Source of the DNA: Alphaproteobacteria bacterium
Lineage (GTDB): Bacteria > Pseudomonadota > Alphaproteobacteria > Micavibrionales > UBA1664
Direction: 5' to 3'
DNA length: 7,599 bases
NCBI GenBank assembly: GCA_018969935.1
Contig: JAGWXJ010000093.1
Span: 1 to 7,599 of the forward strand
Part shown: one piece after another, positions 1 to 5,903 of the stretch
How the letters are laid out: each line of letters opens with the position of its first letter
Numbering within the stretch: position 1 is the stretch's first letter
The notes under the pieces: generated by a model
Told to the model about the DNA's origin: nothing
Seen by the model: only the letters and a program-made list of their open reading frames with translations
Databases searched by the model: none
Program-made: the position numbers and the translations under genes

Positions 1-1167
1 CGCCATGGCCAGCACGGCCGTTACCTCGCCCCAGTCAAGTTCGGCCGGCAGTTTGGACAGGAAGTAGATTTCAGCCGAGAAAAGCTCGGTACCAGTCAGC
101 GCCTGTAACGCCTGCCTGATGCTCTCGATGTTCAGCGCAAAACTGATGCCAAGCACCGCCCCCGCAAGGGTACCTGCAACACCAATCGTAGCCCCTGTAA
201 GGATGAATATTTTAAGCATGCTGCGGCGTGTGGCGCCCATCGTGCGCATGATGGCGATATCCCGCCCCTTGTCCTTCACCAGCATGATCATGGAGGAAAT
301 GATGTTGAAAGCAGCCACAAGGATAATCATGGTCAGGATCAGGAACATAACGTTCCGTTCCACCTGCAGCGCGTTAAAGAAGCTCTGGTTGCTGGATTTC
401 CAGTCGACAACCTTATACCCCTCGCCCAGTTGGTCTGCCATCTGCTCGCCAATCCGCTCGGAATGCGCAACGTTGTCCGTAAACACCTCAAGCGCGTCAA
501 CGCCGTTGCCTGTTCCAAAAAAGCCCTGTGCCGCCTCAAGCGGTATGAACACGAAGTTAGAGTTGTATTCAAACATCTCCACATCAAACACCACGGCCAC
601 GGTAAAGCGGCGGCTGCGCGGCATGGTGCCAAACGGCGTGGGCTTGCCTTGCGGGCCTACCAGCACGATTTCATCGCCGATACGCAAATTCAAGCGGCGC
701 GCCATTTCAACGCCAATGGCAGCACTGTCCTTTTCAAACCGCGCCAGGGATCCTTCCTTGATACCGTCCGACAAAACAGGCTTTTTCGAAAAGCTCTCGG
801 AGGAAAGCCCCCGCACCATCACGCCCTGCGACCTGCCGTCTACAGTCATCAGCGCCTGACGCTCGACCATCGGAAATACGCCGGTTATGCCCTGTACTTT
901 TTCAGGCAATGCATGGGCCTTGATACCAGCCTCCTGCACATAGCCGCGCGTAGCTACAACATTGATATGCCCGTTAAGGCCCAAAAGGCGGCCCATCAGC
1001 TCGGCCCTGAACCCGTTCATGACGGACATCACGATAATAAGGGTCGCAACGCCAAGCATGATGCCCATGAAGGAAAATCCGGCGATCACCGATACAAACC
1101 CCTCCGCCTTGCGCGCACGCAGGTACCGAAGGGCCATCATCCGTTCAAAAGGGCTAAACACAAACAT
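1..1167 (-). CDS. lolC: Lipoprotein-releasing ABC transporter permease, LolC/LolE family (3'-truncated by window edge)
   Basis: This is the inner-membrane permease of the Lol system, which with the ATPase LolD extracts mature lipoproteins from the inner membrane and passes them to the periplasmic chaperone LolA. The frame reads 389 codons from ATG (1165-1167) to position 1 without a stop. It opens MFVFSPFERMMALRYLRARK, followed by GFVSVIAGFSFMGIMLGVA and IVMSVMNGFRAEL, which is the typical first helix (about residues 24-52). A large periplasmic domain follows (about 53-270), then TM2 (272-297). The cytoplasmic coupling loop KDKGRDIAIMRTMGATRR (298-315) would contact LolD, and TM3 covers about 315-345. 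The fourth helix is just starting at the edge; the family is usually about 410-420 residues, so roughly 25-30 are missing. The start is chosen from family similarity; no clear Shine-Dalgarno lies upstream. LolC, LolE and the single hybrid permease of many alphaproteobacteria cannot be told apart here, so the symbol is tentative. Confidence 0.93.
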   Translation of the reverse strand, partial: MFVFSPFERMMALRYLRARKAEGFVSVIAGFSFMGIMLGVATLIIVMSVMNGFRAELMGRLLGLNGHINVVATRGYVQEAGIKAHALPEKVQGITGVFPMVERQALMTVDGRSQGVMVRGLSSESFSKKPVLSDGIKEGSLARFEKDSAAIGVEMARRLNLRIGDEIVLVGPQGKPTPFGTMPRSRRFTVAVVFDVEMFEYNSNFVFIPLEAAQGFFGTGNGVDALEVFTDNVAHSERIGEQMADQLGEGYKVVDWKSSNQSFFNALQVERNVMFLILTMIILVAAFNIISSMIMLVKDKGRDIAIMRTMGATRRSMLKIFILTGATIGVAGTLAGAVLGISFALNIESIRQALQALTGTELFSAEIYFLSKLPAELDWGEVTAVLAMA

Positions 1168-1274
1168 GGCCCGCACTTTGTATAAACATAATGGCCAAGG
1201 CAAGGCCGTTGTATTGACAATCCCTCCCTGATTATGCACTTTTCGACTTACGAAAAATAAAGGGAGAGATAACC
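1168..1274. promoter_or_regulatory. Divergent intergenic region between the lolC-like gene and the 120-aa gene
   Basis: This 107-bp gap must hold the start signals of both divergent genes. A perfect TTGACA hexamer lies at 1214-1219 on the plus strand, but the bases 16-18 bp downstream (around 1236-1243, gcactttt) make a poor -10 element, so I do not call a defined promoter. On the minus strand, TATACA-like sequence occurs just upstream of the lolC start without a well-spaced -35. No hairpin or operator-like palindrome stands out. Confidence 0.4.
1261..1268 (+). promoter_or_regulatory. Shine-Dalgarno for the 120-aa gene
   Basis: The purine-rich AGGGAGAG ends 6 bp before the ATG at 1275. It fixes that start and supports the small gene as genuinely translated. 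Confidence 0.75.
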
Positions 1275-1637
1275 ATGGCTTACATCGCAGGCGTTCCGGT
1301 CTACACAAAGTTTCTGGGCCTCAACAGGTTTGGTACCGATGCGCGCTTCAAGCTCGACCGCCCCGTCACATCCATCTTCAACAACGAAAGCACGCGCAAA
1401 GCCGAGGAAACACTGAACAAGCGCGACATCGTTGATTACTTCACATCAGTAGCCGAGGCTGAAAACGTGGACACCACGGCGCAAAAGGCCTTGCTGGCCG
1501 TGTTGCTCGAAGGTTATGTCGGGCTTGGTGGCACCCCCGATGAGCTAAAGGCAAAAGTCGGCAAAAGCGCGGCCCGCTTCGTGGCCGCACCGCAAGTAAG
1601 GGCAAGAAGATCCATTGCCGTGGGCCAACCGCGATAA
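1275..1637 (+). CDS. Hypothetical protein, 120 residues, soluble
   Basis: I do not recognise this protein. It starts at ATG 1275 behind a strong Shine-Dalgarno and ends at TAA 1635-1637. No signal peptide or membrane helix is evident. The N-terminal third (MAYIAGVPVYTKFLGLNRFG) is mildly hydrophobic. Residues about 40-75 are a charged, probably helical stretch (NNESTRKAEETLNKRDIVDY, then VAEAENVDTTAQKALLAVLL). The short GYVGLGGTPDELKAKVG follows, and the tail is basic (QVRARRSIAVGQPR). The gene stands alone: the gap upstream is divergent and a convincing promoter separates it from the membrane-protein array 65 bp downstream. Read-through from this gene into the array is still possible, because no terminator hairpin is visible after the stop. 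Codon use resembles its neighbours. The strong ribosome site and the absence of a competing frame make it a real gene; function is unknown. Confidence 0.8.
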   Translation: MAYIAGVPVYTKFLGLNRFGTDARFKLDRPVTSIFNNESTRKAEETLNKRDIVDYFTSVAEAENVDTTAQKALLAVLLEGYVGLGGTPDELKAKVGKSAARFVAAPQVRARRSIAVGQPR

Positions 1638-1649
1638 GGCAAACCCCTT

Positions 1650-1679
1650 TTCACATCATTAAGCGTTTGAAGGTATAAT
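1650..1679 (+). promoter_or_regulatory. Sigma70-like promoter for the four-gene membrane-protein array
   Basis: TTCACA (1650-1655, five of six matches to TTGACA) and a perfect TATAAT (1674-1679) are separated by 18 bp. Transcription would begin near 1686 and give a very short leader of about 17 nt before the ATG at 1703. It lies wholly in the gap between the 120-aa gene and the first membrane gene. It is the best promoter I can see in the window. Confidence 0.7.
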
Positions 1680-1687
1680 AGCCGTCT

Positions 1688-1695
1688 AAAGAGGA
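1688..1695 (+). promoter_or_regulatory. Shine-Dalgarno for the first membrane-protein gene
   Basis: AAAGAGGA lies 7 bp before the ATG at 1703. It is a strong site, clearly better than the sites before the other three array genes. Confidence 0.75.
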
Positions 1696-1702
1696 TTCTT
1701 AG

Positions 1703-2776
1703 ATGGCCGATGCTGTAGCCTTCGATTCCGGCGCCCTGCCCAACCTGCCCATGCAGGTCAAAGCCAAAACCCTGCTGGCCATGATGATAACGGCCCCGCT
1801 CGGCATCGTGGCCGCCATGATAGACGCCTACGGCTTCAACAACGCCTTGCGCAACTACGCCTTTGAAAACCCGAGCATCATCGTCTGGTGGGTGGCGGTA
1901 CTTTCAACGCCGCACATCATTGCCTCGCTTGTCACATTTGCTGACCGCGAGTACCTGCACCACTACGCAAAGCCCCTAAAAAAAGCGGCCATCATCTCCG
2001 TCATTCTGGGGTTTTGCATTCCACTGGTTGTAGGCTTCATCCTGAAACCGCCTTACACAGATATGGATTTGGGCCACATCGCCCACTACGGCGCCGATGT
2101 TTCCATGGTGATAGCCGCCTTCTACACCACGTATCACAACCTCCAGCAGCAATACGGCGTGGGCCTGATGCTGATGAAACAAAAGCCCGAATTCATCCAC
2201 CAGCTCTGGAAATGGATAACCATAGTCCCCGCAGGTTTCATCTTCCTTGGCATGCAGTACAACCACGAAGGTCTGGTCTGGGATATGTGGCCCCGCGTGG
2301 TCGCCATGGCCGTCACCACAATGATCGTGGCCTGTATCGTTGGCGGCATCATCATCCGCCAATACCTCAAACGCCCCGACCATTCCAAAATCGGGCTGAT
2401 GTACTTCTGCGCCAACGCGGCCATGCTGCTGATATCGCTGGGCCTGTGCGTCAAAGGCTACGTCATGATTGCGATGCTCATGCCCCGCGTCATCCACGAC
2501 CTGACAGCCTACTGGATCTACATGGTCCACGACGAAAACCGCAACGCCGATAAAATGCGCAACCCCTTCTACGCCCCGTTCAAAAAACTGGGCATCGGGC
2601 CTGCCATCCTGTGCGTACCGCTATCGTTTGTGCTGGCTTACATCATGCTCAACGCCAGCCGCGAGGCTTATATCATCAGCGCCTTCGTCTTCTCGCTCAA
2701 CTACATGCACTACTACCTTGAAAGCATCATCTGGAAGCGCGGAACCCCGCACCGCCAGTACGTCCCCTTCACCTGA
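1703..2776 (+). CDS. Polytopic membrane protein with conserved histidine motifs, array member 1
   Basis: This 357-residue integral membrane protein has no name I can assign. A short polar N-terminus (MADAVAFDSGALPNLPMQVK) leads into about ten hydrophobic segments, roughly at 24-42, 58-80, 93-115, 130-148, 166-184, 197-219, 230-250, 255-275, 299-317 and 320-338. Lysine and arginine cluster at residues 82-94, 159-170, 219-229, 280-296 and at the C-terminus, which by the positive-inside rule predicts both ends in the cytoplasm. Histidines shared with all three downstream paralogues are H71 (PHIIASL), H145 (YHNLQQQYG), H265 and H276 (IHDLTAYWIYMVHDENRN), H336 (MHYYLE) and H350 (PHRQYVPF); FAD.EY (79-84) is also shared. 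The intramembrane positions suggest metal or cofactor binding, which is inference. The gene has the array's only strong promoter and ribosome site. It ends in Thr where the other three end in Val. It pairs most closely with member 2. Confidence 0.92.
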   Translation: MADAVAFDSGALPNLPMQVKAKTLLAMMITAPLGIVAAMIDAYGFNNALRNYAFENPSIIVWWVAVLSTPHIIASLVTFADREYLHHYAKPLKKAAIISVILGFCIPLVVGFILKPPYTDMDLGHIAHYGADVSMVIAAFYTTYHNLQQQYGVGLMLMKQKPEFIHQLWKWITIVPAGFIFLGMQYNHEGLVWDMWPRVVAMAVTTMIVACIVGGIIIRQYLKRPDHSKIGLMYFCANAAMLLISLGLCVKGYVMIAMLMPRVIHDLTAYWIYMVHDENRNADKMRNPFYAPFKKLGIGPAILCVPLSFVLAYIMLNASREAYIISAFVFSLNYMHYYLESIIWKRGTPHRQYVPFT

Positions 2777-2778
2777 GG
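2774..2778 (+). promoter_or_regulatory. Shine-Dalgarno overlapping the stop of array gene 1
   Basis: TGAGG contains the TGA stop of gene 1 and serves as a moderate ribosome site 4 bp before the ATG at 2783. Termination and re-initiation are therefore likely to be coupled. Confidence 0.5.
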
Positions 2779-2782
2779 CCAC

Positions 2783-3865
2783 ATGACACAAGCATCCGCC
2801 CCCGCATTCGATTCAGGCGCAAAACAGGGCCTGCCCCTGCAGGTCAAAAACAAAACGCTGCTGGCCATTATGGCGATTGTTCCGCTGGCGGCCCTTCTGG
2901 CCATCATCGACAAACCGCTTTTAAACGGCGTCATCCTCAGCCACATGATTACCAACCCGCGCGATATCGCCTACTGGACCGCAATCCTGACAGTCCCGCA
3001 CATCGTGGCATCGCTGGTTACATTCGCTGATGGAGAGTACTTGAACCATCACAAAAAGCGCATCTTCAAGGCCATCATCATCGGCATCTTGCTGGCATTT
3101 GGTGTCCCGTTCCTGACAGGCTTCGTACTGGCGGTTATCTATGACATCCCGCTCAACACCTTCAGCGAGTACGCGATGCAGGGCACGCTGGGCACGCTGG
3201 TCGTCATGGCCTTCTACACCATGTACCACAACCTCCAGCAGCAATACGGCATCTCGCTCATGATGCTGCGTCAGGCCCCGACCTTCGATTACCAGATGTG
3301 GCGCTGGTTCACCATCATACCCGCAGGCTTTGCCTACACGGCCCTCATGGCATCACAGGCGCCCGAAATCGCTAATAACTGGCAGCTCATCGTTGGCATC
3401 ATCGGCGGCGGCCTTTTCATCGCAACCGTGTTCGGCCTGCGGTTTGTACGCACCATCCTTAAAAACCCCAACCACACGAAAATCGGCCTCGCCTTCTTCC
3501 TTGCCAACATGTCGCTTCTGTATGTGTGCTTTGGCCTTATTGTTACGGGCTACGGGTTTATGGCGACGCTCGTCCCGCGCCTCACGCACGACTTCACGGC
3601 CTTCTGGGTCTACATGGTCCACGACCAGAACAGGAATGCCGATAAAATCCGCAACCCCTTCTATTTCCTTCGCAAGGTTGGCGTACCGCCCGCCCTGCTG
3701 TGCCCCGCCATCGCCATCGCCATCAGCTTCTGGCTACTGGATACCGCGCACAACATCTACCTTGTAACGCTGTTCGTCACATCGCTTAACTTCATCCATT
3801 ATTACATGGAAGGCTATATGTGGAAGCGCGGCGAACCCCACCGCCAGTACGTCCCCTTCGTATAG
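2783..3865 (+). CDS. Polytopic membrane protein with conserved histidine motifs, array member 2
   Basis: This 360-residue paralogue of member 1 has the same N-terminal pattern (FDSGAKQGLPLQVKNKTLLA) and about ten predicted helices. The shared residues are H73 (PHIVASL), FADGEY (81-86), H149 (YHNLQQQYG), H269 and H280 (THDFTAFWVYMVHDQNRN), H339 (IHYYME) and H353 (PHRQYVPFV). With member 1 it shares the longer segment between the PHI and YHN motifs, the LQQQYG variant and the NRNADK(M/I)RNPFY loop, so these two are each other's nearest relatives in the window. Translation starts 6 bp after the stop of gene 1, which supports a single transcript. No signal peptide, soluble domain or known catalytic signature is visible outside the histidine motifs. 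Function is unknown; a membrane enzyme or metal- or heme-binding protein is an inference from the buried histidines. Confidence 0.92.
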   Translation: MTQASAPAFDSGAKQGLPLQVKNKTLLAIMAIVPLAALLAIIDKPLLNGVILSHMITNPRDIAYWTAILTVPHIVASLVTFADGEYLNHHKKRIFKAIIIGILLAFGVPFLTGFVLAVIYDIPLNTFSEYAMQGTLGTLVVMAFYTMYHNLQQQYGISLMMLRQAPTFDYQMWRWFTIIPAGFAYTALMASQAPEIANNWQLIVGIIGGGLFIATVFGLRFVRTILKNPNHTKIGLAFFLANMSLLYVCFGLIVTGYGFMATLVPRLTHDFTAFWVYMVHDQNRNADKIRNPFYFLRKVGVPPALLCPAIAIAISFWLLDTAHNIYLVTLFVTSLNFIHYYMEGYMWKRGEPHRQYVPFV

Positions 3866-3867
3866 CC

Positions 3868-4890
3868 ATGACGACAACAGCAGCACCATCACTCACAGGC
3901 GCGCAACCAAACCTGCCCATGCAGGTCAAATACACAACCCTGCTCTGGATACTGGCAACAGCCCCCATCGGCGGCTTGATAGTGCTGCTTGATCAATACG
4001 TGCTTGGCGGTGCCGTCCAGCGCGCCATGGATATCCCGATAGACCAGATACTGGGCATAACAGCCATCCTGACATTCCCGCACATCATCGCCTCGCTCAT
4101 CGGTTTTGCCGACCCCGAATACGCGCGCTTTTACAAAAAACCGCTAATCAAAGGCATCCTGATTTCGGCGGGGATTGCCATCGCCTGCAAAATCTTCATC
4201 GATGGCCCTGTCATCCTGCTTATCGTCGCGTTCTATTCCATCTATCACAACATCATGCAGCAGTTTGGCATCACGGCCATGATGCTAAGGCGCAAACAGA
4301 CGCTGCTCTACGGCATCATGAAATGGATGCTGGTTATCCCCTCGGCCCTTGCCTTTGCCGTGGTCATGCTCTCGTTCATCCCCGAAATTACCGAATTCAA
4401 AGGCCCGTTCATGGATATCGTGGGCCTCTGCCTTGGCATCGCAACCATTCTGGCTGTCATCTACTACCTGCAAATCCGCAAAGATCCTGATTTGCCCAAA
4501 ATCGGCGTTCAGTATTACTTGGGCAACATCATCTGGATGTACGTCAGCTATTTCATGATAGCGGGCGGCTACGGGCTGATGGCCATTATCGTATCCCGCA
4601 TCATTCACGACTTTACGGCCTACTGGATTTACATGGTCCATGACCAAAATCGCAACGGCGCCATCAACCGCAATCCAATCTATGCCTTGCCCATCAAGCT
4701 GGGCATCAAGCCGCTATACCTGCTGGTGCCCACCGCCATCATCATAAGCAGTATCATGCTGGGTATTTACAGCGCGCACCTGAATACCATGGCTGTCGTG
4801 ATATCCGCCTTCAACATCATGCACTACTACATCGAAGGCCACACGTGGAAGCGCGGCACCCTACACCGCCAGTACGTTCCCTTCGTATGA
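3868..4890 (+). CDS. Polytopic membrane protein with conserved histidine motifs, array member 3
   Basis: This third paralogue is 340 residues from the ATG at 3868. A GTG at 3820 would add 16 residues, but these overlap the conserved tail codons of gene 2 in another frame and match nothing in members 1 and 2. Starting at 3868 gives MTTTAAPSLTGAQPNLPMQV, which aligns with the other N-termini. Conserved residues are H72 (PHIIASL), FADPEY, H127 (YHNIMQQFG), H247 and H258 (IHDFTAYWIYMVHDQNRN), H319 (MHYYIE) and H333 (LHRQYVPFV). Pro before the tail histidine is replaced by Leu here. Compared with members 1 and 2 it lacks about 20 residues between PHI and YHN, so the loop joining helices 3 and 4 is short (IFIDGPVI). 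Only 2 bp separate it from gene 2 and there is no clear Shine-Dalgarno, so expression probably depends on translational coupling. Function is unknown. Confidence 0.92.
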   Translation: MTTTAAPSLTGAQPNLPMQVKYTTLLWILATAPIGGLIVLLDQYVLGGAVQRAMDIPIDQILGITAILTFPHIIASLIGFADPEYARFYKKPLIKGILISAGIAIACKIFIDGPVILLIVAFYSIYHNIMQQFGITAMMLRRKQTLLYGIMKWMLVIPSALAFAVVMLSFIPEITEFKGPFMDIVGLCLGIATILAVIYYLQIRKDPDLPKIGVQYYLGNIIWMYVSYFMIAGGYGLMAIIVSRIIHDFTAYWIYMVHDQNRNGAINRNPIYALPIKLGIKPLYLLVPTAIIISSIMLGIYSAHLNTMAVVISAFNIMHYYIEGHTWKRGTLHRQYVPFV

Positions 4891-5903
4891 CAGGCGCATC
4901 GCTCACATCCTCTGGCGCACTGAACGGCCTGCCCATGCAGGTACGTTATAGCACTCTGCTGCTGTTTATGGGCTTCGCACCGTTTGCACTATGCCTTGTA
5001 TTGCTGGACCAGCTTTTCTTGGACGGCCTGTTGCAGGATGTCATGCACATCGGAACCGAGCACATGATAAACCTCATGGCCATCCTGACCTTCCCGCACA
5101 TCGTGGCCTCGCTTATCAGCTTCGCCGACCGCGAATACATTTCCTATTACCGCACGCCGCTCATCAAAATGCTGGTTGTATCCTTCGGCCTTGCCATCGC
5201 CAGCAAGGTCATACTGGGCGGCAACTTCATCATGATAGTGGTAGCGTTTTACTCGCTTTATCACAACATCATGCAACAGTTTGGCATTGCGTCCATGATG
5301 CTCGGCAAAAAGCCGGATACGCGCTACAAGGCCATCAAATGGTTACTGGTCGTGCCATCGTGCCTTGGCTACGCCGTGGTCACATTCCCGTTTTTCCCCG
5401 GCATGGGCGAATACCACGAAGTTTATATGCACATAGTAGGCCTTTGCATCGGCATTGCCACCGTTATGGCGGCGCAATATTACGCCCGCATCCATAACGA
5501 TAAAACCATACCCGCCATCGGCAAAATCTACTTCATGAGCAACGTGCTCTGGATGCTGGTAACCTACGCCATGATACTGGCGGATTACGCCAATCTGGCC
5601 ATTCTCGTATCCCGCGTTGTCCATGATTTTACAGCCTACTGGATATACACCGTCCACGACACAAACCGTAACACCGGCAAAATCCACAACAGGATTTATG
5701 CCGCCGCTGCTAAAATAGGGCTGCGCCCGCGGCATATATTGCTGCCTTTATCCTTGCTTGTAAGTGGCAGCCTTCTGCTCCTTGAAGGCAAAGGCGACTT
5801 TATTGCCATTCTCATCGGCGCCGTCAACATGATGCACTACTACATCGAAGGGCATATGTGGAAGCGCGGCACACCGCACCGCCAGTATGTGCCCTTTGTC
5901 TAG
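4887..5903 (+). CDS. Polytopic membrane protein with conserved histidine motifs, array member 4
   Basis: This fourth paralogue is 338 residues. Its ATG (4887-4889) overlaps the TGA of gene 3 as ATGA, a typical coupled junction. An upstream GTG at 4845 is rejected because its extra 14 residues are only the shifted reading of gene 3's conserved tail. The N-terminus MTGASLTSSGALNGLPMQVR matches the family. Conserved residues are H71 (PHIVASL), FADREY, H126 (YHNIMQQFG), H246 and H257 (VHDFTAYWIYTVHDTNRN), H317 (MHYYIE) and H331 (PHRQYVPFV). It groups with member 3 by the short PHI-to-YHN segment and the IMQQFG variant. It is the most divergent in the loop after NRN: members 1-3 have RNP(F/I)Y, this one has HNRIY. 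Its TAG stop lies in a CTAG shared with the convergent RTX gene, so no terminator fits between them. Function is unknown. Confidence 0.92.
   Translation: MTGASLTSSGALNGLPMQVRYSTLLLFMGFAPFALCLVLLDQLFLDGLLQDVMHIGTEHMINLMAILTFPHIVASLISFADREYISYYRTPLIKMLVVSFGLAIASKVILGGNFIMIVVAFYSLYHNIMQQFGIASMMLGKKPDTRYKAIKWLLVVPSCLGYAVVTFPFFPGMGEYHEVYMHIVGLCIGIATVMAAQYYARIHNDKTIPAIGKIYFMSNVLWMLVTYAMILADYANLAILVSRVVHDFTAYWIYTVHDTNRNTGKIHNRIYAAAAKIGLRPRHILLPLSLLVSGSLLLLEGKGDFIAILIGAVNMMHYYIEGHMWKRGTPHRQYVPFV
5900..5903. other. CTAG shared by two convergent stop codons
   Basis: On the plus strand TAG (5901-5903) ends membrane gene 4; on the minus strand TAG (complement of 5900-5902) ends the RTX gene. The two coding regions overlap by this palindromic tetramer and there is no intergenic space. 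I see no inverted repeat with a T-run on either side, so transcripts from both directions probably run into the opposite gene. Confidence 0.95.

Larger units (their letters stand above)
1703..5903 (+). repeat. Tandem array of four paralogous genes
   Basis: Four homologous genes lie head to tail with 6-bp, 2-bp and -4-bp junctions. Homology runs over the full length of the proteins. At DNA level the ends are best conserved. The 18-bp block CTGCCCATGCAGGTCAAA (exact or nearly so) recurs at 1745, 2831, 3913 and 4929. A 45-bp terminal block beginning TGGAAGCGCGG recurs at 2732-2776, 3821-3865, 4846-4890 and 5859-5903. The middle parts are considerably diverged, so the duplications are old and not an assembly artefact. 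Members 1 and 2 share about 20 extra residues between the PHI and YHN motifs that 3 and 4 lack. Confidence 0.93.

Noticed and set aside
1214..1219. Perfect TTGACA as a promoter -35 for the 120-aa gene
   Set aside because: No acceptable -10 element lies 16-18 bp downstream; the hexamer alone is not enough.
119..1231. Open frames on the plus strand across the left end
   Set aside because: They run antisense to the lolC-like gene, whose minus-strand frame has clear family motifs over all 389 codons. The plus-strand translations are basic, low-complexity shadow sequence.
1976..2530. Minus-strand frames inside the four array genes
   Set aside because: They recur at equivalent places in each paralogue because the coding strand is conserved, and their His/Asp-rich translations are the complement of membrane-protein codons, not independent genes.
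3820..3867. Upstream GTG extension of array gene 3 (16 extra residues)
   Set aside because: The extra residues are the shifted reading of gene 2's conserved tail and have no counterpart in the other paralogues; the ATG at 3868 aligns with the family N-terminus.
4845..4886. Upstream GTG extension of array gene 4 (14 extra residues)
   Set aside because: It resembles the gene 3 extension only because both are the shifted reading of the same conserved tail repeat. The ATG of the ATGA overlap fits the family alignment.
1703..5903. Naming the array proteins as carotene dioxygenases, fatty-acid desaturases or MBOAT acyltransferases
   Set aside because: The HxxxH/HxxHH desaturase boxes are absent, the MBOAT sequence context is absent, and similarity to Brp/Blh is only in having buried histidines. 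None is supported strongly enough to annotate.
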